Origin: Sphingomonas aurea
GTDB taxonomy: Bacteria > Pseudomonadota > Alphaproteobacteria > Sphingomonadales > Sphingomonadaceae
Reading direction: 5' to 3'
Assembly: GCF_030678875.1 (NCBI RefSeq)
Contig: NZ_JAUUDS010000007.1
Span: 117,427 to 181,426 of the forward strand
DNA: 64,000 bases
The notes beneath the pieces were generated by a model, which saw only the letters and a program-made list of their open reading frames with translations, had not been told where the DNA came from and ran no database searches. Both the position numbers and the translations under genes were made by a program. Below are positions 13,072-21,230 of this stretch, piece by piece (position 1 is the stretch's first letter; the number at the start of each line of letters is the position of its first letter).

Positions 13072-13097
13072 GTCACCCCGGCCCGGGCCGGGGTGAC
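13072..13097. terminator. Perfect 26-bp palindrome after the permease gene
   Basis: GTCACCCCGGCC and its exact complement flank a central CG, starting 9 bases after the permease stop. It would form a very stable hairpin. There is no T-tract, so it may be a repeat or transcript-end stabiliser rather than a true intrinsic terminator. Confidence 0.45.
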
Positions 13098-13122
13098 CAC
13101 GGCGTCCGCTCGGTCACCGGTT

Positions 13123-13205
13123 TCCCCGCCAAAGCGGGGATCCAGTTCCTCTGCGGCCAACCACCCGCGATAGAAGGTTCACTGGGCTCCCGCCTTCGCG
13201 GGAGC
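13123..13205. repeat. REP/BIME-like pair of palindromes
   Basis: TCCCCGC-caaa-GCGGGGA (13123-13140) and GCTCCCGC-cttc-GCGGGAGC (13186-13205) belong to the same short-palindrome family as at 1741 and 8569. They sit in the convergent gap between the permease gene and motB. Confidence 0.7.
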
Positions 13206-13227
13206 ACGGGAGCGTGCGTAGCGGCGC

Positions 13228-14136
13228 CTACTGCCCGAACACGCCCTTGCGGTAGAGCAGGGTGATCGCCACCCGGCGGTTGCGCGGGTCGCCCGGATCC
13301 TTGACGATGATCGGCTCGCGGTCGGCGACGCCCTCGATCCGCTCGAACCGGCTCTCCGGAATGCCGCCCAGCGCCAGCCGGCGGCGGGTCGCCTCGGCAC
13401 GGCCGGTCGCGAGCATCCAGTTGTTCATCGCGCGCGGATCGCCGTAAGGGACCGCATCGGTGTGGCCGCGAATCATGATCGGGTTGGCGGTCTCGCGGAT
13501 CGAGCCGGCGATCATCGCGATCAGCTCCGACGCGCGCGGGTCGAGCATCGTCGTGCCGAGCGCGAACATCGAATAATCGGCGTCGTCGACCAGGTCGATG
13601 CGCAGTCCCGCCTCGGTGGGCACGAAGCGGACATGCTTGGCCAGCCGCGCGAGGTCGGCGGACGCCGCCATGCGCTGCATGATCTGCTGGCGCAGCCTGG
13701 CGAAGTTCTTCGCGTCTTCGGCCCGCGCGGCGGGGGAGGAGCGCAGCGAGCCCTTCTGGCCCATGCCGACCTCCGGTCCGCCCTGCACCTGCTTGGTCGG
13801 CATGCCCATCGATGCGATGACGGACGCCGCCGCCTTCGGCCCGGTCTTGTTGTTCGACATGATCGATTCGCCGCCCAGCGGGCCGGAGCCGCCGATGCCG
13901 AGCTTCTTCGAATCCATCAGCGTCGGCGCGAAATAATCGGCCAGGCCCTTGCGCTGCTTCTCGGTCGTCGCGCCGAGCAGCCAGAGGAGCAGGAAGAACG
14001 CCATCATCGCGGTCACGAAATCGGCATAGGCGACCTTCCAGGCGCCGCCGTGATGGCCACCATGGCCCTCGATATAGACCTTCTTGACGATGACCTTGGG
14101 CGGGACGTTCGACCCGTGCGGTGCAGCCTTCGCCAC
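13228..14136 (-). CDS. motB: Flagellar stator protein MotB
   Basis: Peptidoglycan-anchored half of the stator. It has a short cytoplasmic tail rich in Gly/His, one membrane helix at about 36-55 with the ion-carrying aspartate D39 (VAYADFVTAMMAFF), and a C-terminal OmpA-like peptidoglycan-binding domain with IRGHTDAVPYGDPRAMNNW and LATGRAEATRRRL. The 302-residue length is typical. The YADF/FFLLLWLL pattern looks like a proton-type MotB, though ion choice is inferred. The start is GTG, immediately after the motA stop (TAAGTG), so translation is coupled. Confidence 0.95.
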   Translation of the reverse strand: MAKAAPHGSNVPPKVIVKKVYIEGHGGHHGGAWKVAYADFVTAMMAFFLLLWLLGATTEKQRKGLADYFAPTLMDSKKLGIGGSGPLGGESIMSNNKTGPKAAASVIASMGMPTKQVQGGPEVGMGQKGSLRSSPAARAEDAKNFARLRQQIMQRMAASADLARLAKHVRFVPTEAGLRIDLVDDADYSMFALGTTMLDPRASELIAMIAGSIRETANPIMIRGHTDAVPYGDPRAMNNWMLATGRAEATRRRLALGGIPESRFERIEGVADREPIIVKDPGDPRNRRVAITLLYRKGVFGQ

Positions 14137-15000
14137 TTACTTGCCCCTGAGGCCGTCGAACACCTCGGCGAAGCCGGGCTGGTTCTTGTGGGCGATGCCG
14201 GCGCGCGCGGCCTCGATGACCAGCGGCTGCGGATGGCCGTGGAGCGAGGCAACGATGATCTGCTTGACCACGTCGTAGATCGCGGCATCGGCGTCGAGCA
14301 CCTGCTTCAGCCGCCCGGCCAGCGGGTTGACGACGCCGTACGCCAGCAGCACGCCCATGAACGTGCCGACCAGCGCCGAGCCGATCATGCCGCCCAGCAC
14401 CGAGGGCGGCTTGTCGATCGAGCCCATCGTCTTCACGATGCCGAGCACGGCCGCGACGATGCCGAGCGCGGGCAGCGAATCGGCCAGGCTGGTCAGCGTG
14501 GTGTGCGGCCCCTCCACCTCGTGGTGGTGGCTCTTGATCGAATGGTCCATCACTTCCTCGACCGCGTGCACGTCGAGCGTGCCCGACGACACCACGACCA
14601 GGCGCAGCGTGTCGGCGATCAGGTTGATGAGGGTATGGTCCTTCAGGAGCTTGGGATATTCGGCGAAGACGGCGGAGGATTGCGGATCCTCGACATGCGG
14701 CTCCAGCGCGATCGGGCCTTCCATGCGCAGCATCTTCATCAGCTTCGAGACGAGGAAGATGGTGTCGAGGTAATCCTGCTTCTTGTACTTCGGCCCCTTG
14801 AACACCTTGCCCAGGCCGCCGCCCACCGCCTTCAGCTCGCCACCGGAATTGCCGATGATGAGCGCGCCGACCGCGGCGCCGCCGATGATGAGCATCTCGT
14901 GCGGGATCGCCTCGAACACGGGGCCGAGCGCGCCGCCGGTGATGGCGAAACCGCCGAACACCATGCCGAAAAGGACGACGAGGCCGATCGCAGGAAACAT
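14137..15000 (-). CDS. motA: Flagellar stator protein MotA
   Basis: Membrane stator subunit whose cytoplasmic loop pushes on FliG. The 287 residues carry helices near 2-25 and 35-50, a long cytoplasmic loop with the basic/acidic face (KKQDYLDTIF, LMKMLRMEGP), and two more helices near 175-230 (LPALGIVAAVLGIVKTMG; IGSALVGTFMGVLLAYGVV). First gene of a motA-motB pair, preceded by a sigma28-like promoter. This is the full-length stator; a second, reduced pair lies at 24286-25442. Confidence 0.95.
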   Translation of the reverse strand: MFPAIGLVVLFGMVFGGFAITGGALGPVFEAIPHEMLIIGGAAVGALIIGNSGGELKAVGGGLGKVFKGPKYKKQDYLDTIFLVSKLMKMLRMEGPIALEPHVEDPQSSAVFAEYPKLLKDHTLINLIADTLRLVVVSSGTLDVHAVEEVMDHSIKSHHHEVEGPHTTLTSLADSLPALGIVAAVLGIVKTMGSIDKPPSVLGGMIGSALVGTFMGVLLAYGVVNPLAGRLKQVLDADAAIYDVVKQIIVASLHGHPQPLVIEAARAGIAHKNQPGFAEVFDGLRGK

Positions 15001-15034
15001 GGTAAAGGCAATCCCCGGGTCAATGTGCCGGCGA

Positions 15035-15061
15035 TAGCCGGCGTCGTGATTCCCCGATTAA
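15035..15061 (-). promoter_or_regulatory. Candidate sigma28 (FliA) promoter of motAB
   Basis: On the minus strand: TTAA (15061-15058), 15 bases, then GCCGGCTA (15042-15035), about 35 bases before the motA ATG. The layout and spacing equal three other late flagellar promoters in this window (fliC, fliD, flgM). Only five of eight -10 bases match the enteric GCCGATAA. The rest of the 254-bp gap up to flgL holds nothing I recognise. Confidence 0.45.
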
Positions 15062-15254
15062 CCCGATTTCCTCGACAACCCGTTACCAAGCGCGTGGATG
15101 CCAAGGGAAAATGGAGCGCGCCGTCGTCATGCCGGGCCGGTCCCGGCAGCCAGTGCGTCGGACGGGCGCGTGCGTGGCCCGGAATGCTGGGACGAACTCG
15201 GGCTGCCGGTGGCAATGAGACATGCGCCGGTCCTTGCAGACCGGCCAGCCGACC

Positions 15255-16154
15255 TCAGCGGATATAGTCGAACAGCGACAGCTGGGCGAGCTTCGAGAAG
15301 CTGGCCTGCGTCGCGGACAGGGCGGTCATCATCTGCTGCAACTCGACGATCGCAGAGGTGATGTCGGTATCCTCCAGCTGCGAGCGGAGCGATGCGCGAT
15401 CGGTGTCGGCGGTCTGAATCAGCGACTGCTGCAACTCGACCCGCGCGCCGCGCGCGCCGACAGAGGCCTGGACGTCGCCGAGCTGGTCGAGGGCGGCCTG
15501 GATCTTGTCGAGCGAATCGGAGGCCGCCTGCTGGCCGGTATCGTCGCCGGCGCGCAGCGCGGTCGCGAGCTTGCTGAGCACGGACAGCGTGTCGGTGCCG
15601 GCGTCCTGCTGGAACAGGCTGGCCGCGCTTTCGGTCGCCTGCACGGTCTGGCCGTCGGCGATCGGAATCTCGGAGACGTTGGTAGGCGCATAGGTGAAGG
15701 TGCCGTCGCCATTGTCGACGACCGCCTTCACGTTCGCCGTGGTGCCGAACAGCGGCTCGCCGCGGATATTGTCGACATTCGCCAGCCCGACGATCGCGTC
15801 GAGCACCGATTTCAGCTCGTTGCCGTTGATCTTGCGGTCGCTGGCCGACTGGGTGCCGGTGGCGGCGCTGGTCGCCAGCTCCTTGGCACGGGTCAGCTGC
15901 GCGTAGATCTGCTTCAGGACGCCGTCCGACTGGCTGAGCAGCGAGTCGGCCGTCTTCAGATTGTCCGAATAGACCGCCGCGTCGGCATCCTTGCGGGCGA
16001 TCTCGGCCAGCTGCTGCGACACGCCGGGCGCATCGGAGGGGTTCTGGATCTTCTTGCCGGTCGCGATCTCCGTCTGCAGCGTCTGCGCGCGCGCGTTCAT
16101 CGCGCTCATCCGCTTGGCAGTATCGGAATAGAAGGCGGAGGTGGACACCTGCAT
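15255..16154 (-). CDS. flgL: Hook-filament junction protein FlgL (HAP3)
   Basis: Forms the second junction ring between hook and filament after export. The 299 residues have flagellin-like coiled ends: N-terminal VSTSAFYSDTAKRMSAMNAR and AQTLQTEIATGKKIQNPSDAP, and C-terminal IVELQQMMTALSATQASFSK ending in LSLFDYIR. Last gene of the flgB-to-flgL run, 5 bases after flgK. Confidence 0.9.
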   Translation of the reverse strand: MQVSTSAFYSDTAKRMSAMNARAQTLQTEIATGKKIQNPSDAPGVSQQLAEIARKDADAAVYSDNLKTADSLLSQSDGVLKQIYAQLTRAKELATSAATGTQSASDRKINGNELKSVLDAIVGLANVDNIRGEPLFGTTANVKAVVDNGDGTFTYAPTNVSEIPIADGQTVQATESAASLFQQDAGTDTLSVLSKLATALRAGDDTGQQAASDSLDKIQAALDQLGDVQASVGARGARVELQQSLIQTADTDRASLRSQLEDTDITSAIVELQQMMTALSATQASFSKLAQLSLFDYIR

Positions 16155-16159
16155 GGCGG

Positions 16160-17494
16160 TTACCTGATCTCGAGGATCGATTGGAAGGTGTCGCGTGCCG
16201 CCTGGATGACGCGGCTGGAGGCTTGGTACGCCTGCTGGAACCGCATCAGGTCGATCGCCTCGCTGTCGATATTGACCCCGGTCTTCGAGGTGAGGGCGGT
16301 CGAGGCACCGTTGCGGATCGCGGTCTGGGCGTCGGCGATGACGCTCTTCTGCTTGTAGGCGGTGGCGTTGTCGTTGACCGCGGCGGTCAGCTTCGCCTCG
16401 AACGCGCCGTCGAAGCGCGCCTCCTCGAACGCGGTCAGGTTGCCGCCGTTGCGCACGCCCTTGCCGGGCAGCGAGGCGGCGATCTTGCTGCCGTCGGTCG
16501 GGATGACGCTGAAGTCGGTCGGGTTGGTTGCCGAGGCCGCGAAGATGTCGGTGCCGGCGGTGCCGGTCAGATCCTCGCCGGTCGCCTGCGCCGCGTTGAT
16601 CTGCGTGACGAAATCGGTCGCGACCTGGTCCAGCGTGGATCGTGCCGAGGCGATCCGCTCGGCCGCCTCGACGATACCCGCCAGGGCGCCGCCATTGGGC
16701 GTGATGACCGAAGAGGTCGCGCCCGCACCGACGACGGTCAGCGCGACGTTGGCGCCGGTCCGAGCGTAGTTGACCGTGCTGGCCACGTCGCGCGCGACCA
16801 GCGCCGCACCGCCCGACGTCACCGTCGCGCGGCCCAGCTGATCCATCGACACGCCGATGTCGGTGATCGCGCTCATCTGCTCCAGGATCGAGTCGCGCTG
16901 GTCGGCGAGCTGCGCCGCGGCGGCGGTGTTCGGCGTGGTGCGGCCGAGGCCGTCATTGACGCGCAGCAGCGAGGTGCTGAGCGAATTGAGCGTGTCGGCC
17001 GCCTGCTTGCCGGCAGTGTCAAGATCCGTGGCCATCTGGTCGAACGACTGGCCGGTCGCCTTGAACGCGATCGCCGCGGACTGGGCGGCGCTGAGCATGC
17101 CGGTGCGCAGTGCGGTCGAGGTCGGCTCGGCGGCAAGCGCGGTGGCGCTGGTGAAGAAGCCGGTGACCCGCGTCGTCAGCTGGTTGCCGGTCAGCGACTG
17201 CTCGATCCGCTCCAGCCAGGTGGCGCTCGCCTCGGTCCGGGCCAGGTCGGCGCCGGCGCTGCGGACTGCGGCGCTGGCATAGGCATCGGTCGAGCGGCCG
17301 ATGCCGGTCATGGCGACGCCGTTGCCGGCGACCTGCTTCTCGACCGCGCCGACGCCGGCCGCGACCTCTGTCATCGTCGTCGTGCGGCGCGTGTAGCCGG
17401 CGACGCCGACATTGGCGATATTCTCGCCAACGACGTTCAGCGCCGTCTGGTAAGCGCGCACGCCCGAGGCGCCGATCGACAGGAGATCGCTCAT
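16160..17494 (-). CDS. flgK: Hook-filament junction protein FlgK (HAP1)
   Basis: First junction protein added on the completed hook. The N-terminus has the rod/hook family pattern GASGVRAYQTALNVVGENIANVGVAGYTRRT, split here between residues 8 and about 38. The C-terminus (EAIDLMRFQQAYQASSRVIQ) also matches the family, with a long helical middle part. 444 residues is at the short end for FlgK. Lies between flgJ and flgL in the flg operon. Confidence 0.92.
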   Translation of the reverse strand: MSDLLSIGASGVRAYQTALNVVGENIANVGVAGYTRRTTTMTEVAAGVGAVEKQVAGNGVAMTGIGRSTDAYASAAVRSAGADLARTEASATWLERIEQSLTGNQLTTRVTGFFTSATALAAEPTSTALRTGMLSAAQSAAIAFKATGQSFDQMATDLDTAGKQAADTLNSLSTSLLRVNDGLGRTTPNTAAAAQLADQRDSILEQMSAITDIGVSMDQLGRATVTSGGAALVARDVASTVNYARTGANVALTVVGAGATSSVITPNGGALAGIVEAAERIASARSTLDQVATDFVTQINAAQATGEDLTGTAGTDIFAASATNPTDFSVIPTDGSKIAASLPGKGVRNGGNLTAFEEARFDGAFEAKLTAAVNDNATAYKQKSVIADAQTAIRNGASTALTSKTGVNIDSEAIDLMRFQQAYQASSRVIQAARDTFQSILEIR

Positions 17495-17503
17495 GACCGG
17501 CCG

Positions 17504-17839
17504 TTATCCGGAGGTCGGGTTAAGATCTGGTTGAGATTTGGACAGGAACTCCGTCATCGCCTTGCCGATGCCGAGCGGCGTATGCTCGGCCATGGCGGCG
17601 ACGGTCTTCTGGTCCTGCATGTCCTTGAACGTGTCCAGCGCCTTGCTGTCGAACAGCGGATCAGCGAGCTTCGCCTGACGCATCGACTTCAGCATCATGC
17701 CGGTGAACACCGCCTCGAACTGCTTGCCGGCCTTTTCCAGGTTCTCCTTGGACTTCAGCCGCGTCGAGTCGGACGAGATGCCGCCGGTCGCGAGCGTCGC
17801 GGTCGGGACGGCGGCGGGGGTGGAGCCGACCGTCGTCAC
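17504..17839 (-). CDS. flgJ: Rod-binding protein FlgJ, N-terminal domain only
   Basis: Caps or scaffolds the growing rod in the periplasm. Only 111 residues are present, covering the rod-binding domain (KAGKQFEAVFTGMMLKSMR at about 36-54; KTVAAMAEHTPLGIGKAMTEF). Enteric FlgJ (about 310 residues) has a fused muramidase that is absent here; a separate transglycosylase gene at 26696 probably replaces it. The start is GTG overlapping the flgI stop (GTGA). Split FlgJ is common in alphaproteobacteria. Confidence 0.87.
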   Translation of the reverse strand: MTTVGSTPAAVPTATLATGGISSDSTRLKSKENLEKAGKQFEAVFTGMMLKSMRQAKLADPLFDSKALDTFKDMQDQKTVAAMAEHTPLGIGKAMTEFLSKSQPDLNPTSG

Positions 17840-18939
17840 AGGACCACCAGCTCCGCCTTCAGCGCGCCGGCTTCCTTCAGCGCCTCGAGGATCGCGACCA
17901 GGTCGGCCGGGCTCGCGCCGATCGCGTTCACCGCCTTCACCACATCGGCCAGCTTGGGACCGGGGCTGAGCAGGAACATCGGCTTCTTCTCCTCATTGAC
18001 CGAGATGTTCGAGCGGTCCTCGACCGCGGTCTGGCCGCCGGAGAAGGGGGCGGGCTGGCTGATCCGCTGGTTCTCGTCGATCCGCACGGTCAGCTTGCCG
18101 TGGGTGACCGCGGCGGTGCCGACACGGACGGCGGACGAGATGACGACGGTGCCGGTGCGGGCGTTGACGATGACCTTGGCGGGCGGCTCGGCGGAGGTGA
18201 CGTCGAGATTCTCGATCGTCGACATCAGCGTGGCGCGCACATCGGCGCCGACCGGCGCGCGGACCGCGACCGACACGGCGTCGACCGCCTGCGCGGTCCC
18301 GAGCCCCAACCGCTGGTTGATCGCACCCGCGACGTTCTGCGCGGTGGTGAAGTCGGCCCGCTGGAGGTTGAAGGTCAGGGTCGGCGCATTCTCGAACCCG
18401 GTGGCGACGGCACGCTCGACGGTCGCGCCCTCGGGGATGCGGCCGGTGGAGGGGATGTTGATGACGATCTTCGATCCGTCCGCACCCTCGGCACCCAGCC
18501 CGCCGACCGCCAAGTTGCCCTGCGCCATCGCATAGATCTGGCCGTCCGCGCCCAGCAGCGGCGTGAGGATCAGCGATCCGCCGCGCAGCGACTTGGCCTT
18601 GCCCATTGAGGCGACGGTGATGTCCAGCTTCTGCCCCGGCTTGGCGAAGGGCGGCAGCTCGGCGGTAATCATCACCACGGCGGCGTTCTTCAGCCCCGGA
18701 TTGGCGCCTGGCGGCAGTTGCAGGCCGAAGCGCGAGGTGGCGGCCTTCACGCTCTGGACGGTATATTCCAGATTGTCGTCGCCGGTGCCCGGCAGGCCGA
18801 CGACCACGCCGTAACCGGTCAGCTGGTTGGTGCGGATGCCCTGGAACCCGCCAAGGTCCTTGATCCGGTCGGCATGGGCGGGCGCCGCCATGCAGAGCAG
18901 GTCGAAGAAGGCGAGGAGGAAGCGGAAGTAGCGATACAT
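17836..18939 (-). CDS. flgI: Flagellar P-ring protein FlgI
   Basis: Forms the peptidoglycan-level bushing around the rod. 367 residues: a signal peptide (residues 1 to about 23, ending AAPAHA) followed by RIKDLGGFQGIRTNQLTGYG and GLPGTGDDNL, the standard P-ring opening. The conserved body includes KVIVNARTGTVVISSAVRVGT in two adjacent pieces. Exported by Sec and assembled with FlgA. Overlaps flgJ by 4 bases. Confidence 0.96.
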   Translation of the reverse strand: MYRYFRFLLAFFDLLCMAAPAHADRIKDLGGFQGIRTNQLTGYGVVVGLPGTGDDNLEYTVQSVKAATSRFGLQLPPGANPGLKNAAVVMITAELPPFAKPGQKLDITVASMGKAKSLRGGSLILTPLLGADGQIYAMAQGNLAVGGLGAEGADGSKIVINIPSTGRIPEGATVERAVATGFENAPTLTFNLQRADFTTAQNVAGAINQRLGLGTAQAVDAVSVAVRAPVGADVRATLMSTIENLDVTSAEPPAKVIVNARTGTVVISSAVRVGTAAVTHGKLTVRIDENQRISQPAPFSGGQTAVEDRSNISVNEEKKPMFLLSPGPKLADVVKAVNAIGASPADLVAILEALKEAGALKAELVVL

Positions 18940-18950
18940 CGACGAGTCCC

Positions 18951-19658
18951 TCAGAACGGGCTGACGGCGGAGAAGAAGCGGCTGAGCCAGCCCTGGCGGC
19001 TGGCGCGGGCGACGTCGCCCTTGCCGGTGTAGGAGATCTGGGCATCCGCGACGCGGGTCGACGGCACGCGATTGTCGCGGTCGACGTCGGCGGTGCGGAC
19101 GATGCCCTTGATCCGGACATATTCGTCGCCGCGGTTCAGCGTGACGCGCTTCTGCCCCTGCACCAGCATGGTGCCGTTGGGATAGACGGCGGCGACGGTG
19201 ACGGAGACCTCGCCCGACAGGCTGTTGGCCTGATCCGCCTGTCCCTTGCCGTCGAAGTTGCGCTTGCCGCTGGCCGCGGCCTCTGCCGGGTCGAACAGCT
19301 TCAGAGGTCCCATCGAGGGCGGGGTGATCCCGAACCCGCCCGACGAATCGAGCTTGGAGCTGGCGGACTTGGACGCCGCGGTCCGCTCGACCAGCACGAT
19401 GGTCAGCGGATCGCCGACCTTGCGGGCGCGCCAGCCCTCGTAAAGCGCGGCATAGCCGTCCGACACCTGGAAGATCGAGCCCGTGGGCTGCGCGACCGGC
19501 TGGGCGACCGGCAGCGGCGCGGCGGCGGAGAAATCCTCCGGCGGCTTCTTGCTGCCGAACAGCCCGGCATGGGCCTGTACGGGGATGACGGCGGCGAGCG
19601 CGGCGAGCGCCGTGAAGACGGCGACGGCGGCGTGGCTGACCTGGGTGTGGCGGATCAT
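18951..19658 (-). CDS. flgH: Flagellar L-ring protein FlgH, no lipobox
   Basis: Outer-membrane bushing of the flagellar rod. Family marks are the SLSGEVSVTVAAVYPNGTML region, VQGQKRVTLNRGDEYVRIKG and the C-terminal RVADAQISYTGKG (quoted in parts). 235 residues is usual. FlgH is normally a lipoprotein, but here the signal sequence ends PVQAHAGLFG with no cysteine, and no cysteine occurs anywhere in the protein, so lipidation looks impossible. Its start overlaps the flgG stop as ATGA. Confidence 0.93.
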   Translation of the reverse strand: MIRHTQVSHAAVAVFTALAALAAVIPVQAHAGLFGSKKPPEDFSAAAPLPVAQPVAQPTGSIFQVSDGYAALYEGWRARKVGDPLTIVLVERTAASKSASSKLDSSGGFGITPPSMGPLKLFDPAEAAASGKRNFDGKGQADQANSLSGEVSVTVAAVYPNGTMLVQGQKRVTLNRGDEYVRIKGIVRTADVDRDNRVPSTRVADAQISYTGKGDVARASRQGWLSRFFSAVSPF

Positions 19659-20446
19659 GACAGGTTCTGGTTCACGTACTTGAGCATGTCGTCGGTGGCC
19701 GAGATCATCTTGGAATTGACCTCATAGGCGCGCTGGGTCTCGATCATGTCGACCAGCTCCTCGACGACGTTGACGTTGGACGCCTCCAGCGAACCCTGGC
19801 GGATGCCGGCACGGCCGTCCTGGTTGGCGGCACCCAGATTGGCGGCGCCGCTGGCCGCGGTCTCCAGCAGGTAATTGTCGCCCTTGGACTGGAGGCCGGC
19901 GCCGTTGGCGAAGCTGGCGACCTGGATCTGGCCGAGCTGGGTGGCCTCGCTCTGGCCGGGCACGGTCGCCGAGACGGTGCCGTCCAGCCCGATCGTGATC
20001 GCGGACGCGTTCTCGGGAATGGTGATGCCGGGCATCACCTGATACCCCTCCGAGGTGACGAGCAGCCCCTCGGCCGATTTCGAGAAATTGCCGGCGCGGG
20101 TATAGCCCAGCTGGCCGCCGGGCAGCTGCACCTGGAAGTAACCGTCGCCGTCGAGCATCAGGTCGAGCGCGTTGCCGGTCTGCTGCGACGACCCTTGCGT
20201 GTCGATGCGGGCCGTGCCCTGCACACGGACGCCGGTGCCGAGGTTCAGGCCGGTGGCGTATTTCGTCTCGCTGGTCGACGCGGCGCCGGGCGCGGTCACG
20301 ACCTGGTACGACAGCGTCTCGAACGCCGCGCGGTCGCGCTTGAAGCCCGTGGTGTTCACGTTGGCGAGGTTGTTCGAGATAACGCGCATGCGCATGTCCT
20401 GGGCGTCGAGCCCGGTCCGCGCGATGTGCATGGCTGCGGTGGTCAT
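19655..20446 (-). CDS. flgG: Distal rod protein FlgG
   Basis: Builds the distal part of the flagellar rod. 263 residues, the usual FlgG length. The N-terminal rod signature reads LDAQDMRMRVISNNLANVNT then TGFKRDRAAF; the C-terminus VNVVEELVDMIETQRAYEVN is the matching helical end. The SAF-like middle (GYFQVQLPGGQLGYTRAGNF) is FlgG/FlgF type. ATGA overlap with flgH; 11 bases after flgF. Confidence 0.95.
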   Translation of the reverse strand: MTTAAMHIARTGLDAQDMRMRVISNNLANVNTTGFKRDRAAFETLSYQVVTAPGAASTSETKYATGLNLGTGVRVQGTARIDTQGSSQQTGNALDLMLDGDGYFQVQLPGGQLGYTRAGNFSKSAEGLLVTSEGYQVMPGITIPENASAITIGLDGTVSATVPGQSEATQLGQIQVASFANGAGLQSKGDNYLLETAASGAANLGAANQDGRAGIRQGSLEASNVNVVEELVDMIETQRAYEVNSKMISATDDMLKYVNQNLS

Positions 20447-20457
20447 CGTCTAATCCC

Positions 20458-21207
20458 TCAGCTCGGCAGGCGCATCAGCGAGGCGCCCCCTTCATCCATG
20501 TCCTTGGCCGTTTTCATCAGGTTGGCCGTAACCTCGTAGCTGCGCTGGTTCTCGATCATGTCGACCAGCGCCTGAGTCATGTTGACGTTCGACCCCTCCA
20601 GCGCGCCGCCGGTGACGGTGGCGTCCAGATCCTCGGGCAGGGTGCCGCCGCCCTTGACGCGCAGCAGGTTGTCGAGGCCCTTCAGCGTCGTCGACCCCTT
20701 GGTCGAGGCGAGCTTCAGCTTGTCGATCACCTGGGTCTGGGTCGCATCGCCGCCCATCGGGATGATCGCGATCGATCCGTCCGCAGCGATGCTGATCGAG
20801 CTGGCCGGCGGCAGCGTGATCGGGCCCGACGAGCCCATCACGATATGCCCGTCCCCGGTCTGGAGCACGCCGGACGGCGCGATCTCCAGGTCGCCGCGGC
20901 GGGTATACGCCTCGGTCCCGTCGGCCGCCTGCACCGCCAGCCACGCGTCGCCGTTCATCGCAACGTCGAGCGGGCGACCGGTCTGCTGGATCGCACCCGG
21001 TGCCCGGTCGGCGTCGGTGATCTCTTCCGAGGTGGGCGCGCGCGCCTCGATGGTCTGCCCGCCGCCCTTCAGCTCGATCCGGTCGAAGACGACGCGGTCG
21101 GCGCGAAAGCCCGTGGTGGACGCGTTCGCCATGTTGTTGGCGATCGCGGCCTGCGACGCCATGTGCGCCTTGAGCCCCGTGGCCGCCGTGTAGACGAGCT
21201 TGTCCAT
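20458..21207 (-). CDS. flgF: Proximal rod protein FlgF
   Basis: One of the proximal rod proteins. 249 residues, with N-terminal AIANNMANASTTGFRADRV and C-terminal MTQALVDMIENQRSYEVTAN. It lacks the spacing and length of FlgG and sits directly before it in the operon, which fixes the assignment. Type III exported; no Sec signal. Confidence 0.93.
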   Translation of the reverse strand: MDKLVYTAATGLKAHMASQAAIANNMANASTTGFRADRVVFDRIELKGGGQTIEARAPTSEEITDADRAPGAIQQTGRPLDVAMNGDAWLAVQAADGTEAYTRRGDLEIAPSGVLQTGDGHIVMGSSGPITLPPASSISIAADGSIAIIPMGGDATQTQVIDKLKLASTKGSTTLKGLDNLLRVKGGGTLPEDLDATVTGGALEGSNVNMTQALVDMIENQRSYEVTANLMKTAKDMDEGGASLMRLPS

Positions 21208-21230
21208 CTATGCCTCCGCGCCGCTTTCGA

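Noticed and set aside
11698..13173. Alternative plus-strand frame over the permease gene
   Set aside because: Low hydrophobicity and Arg/Gly-rich; the permease frame has 12 helices and a Shine-Dalgarno.
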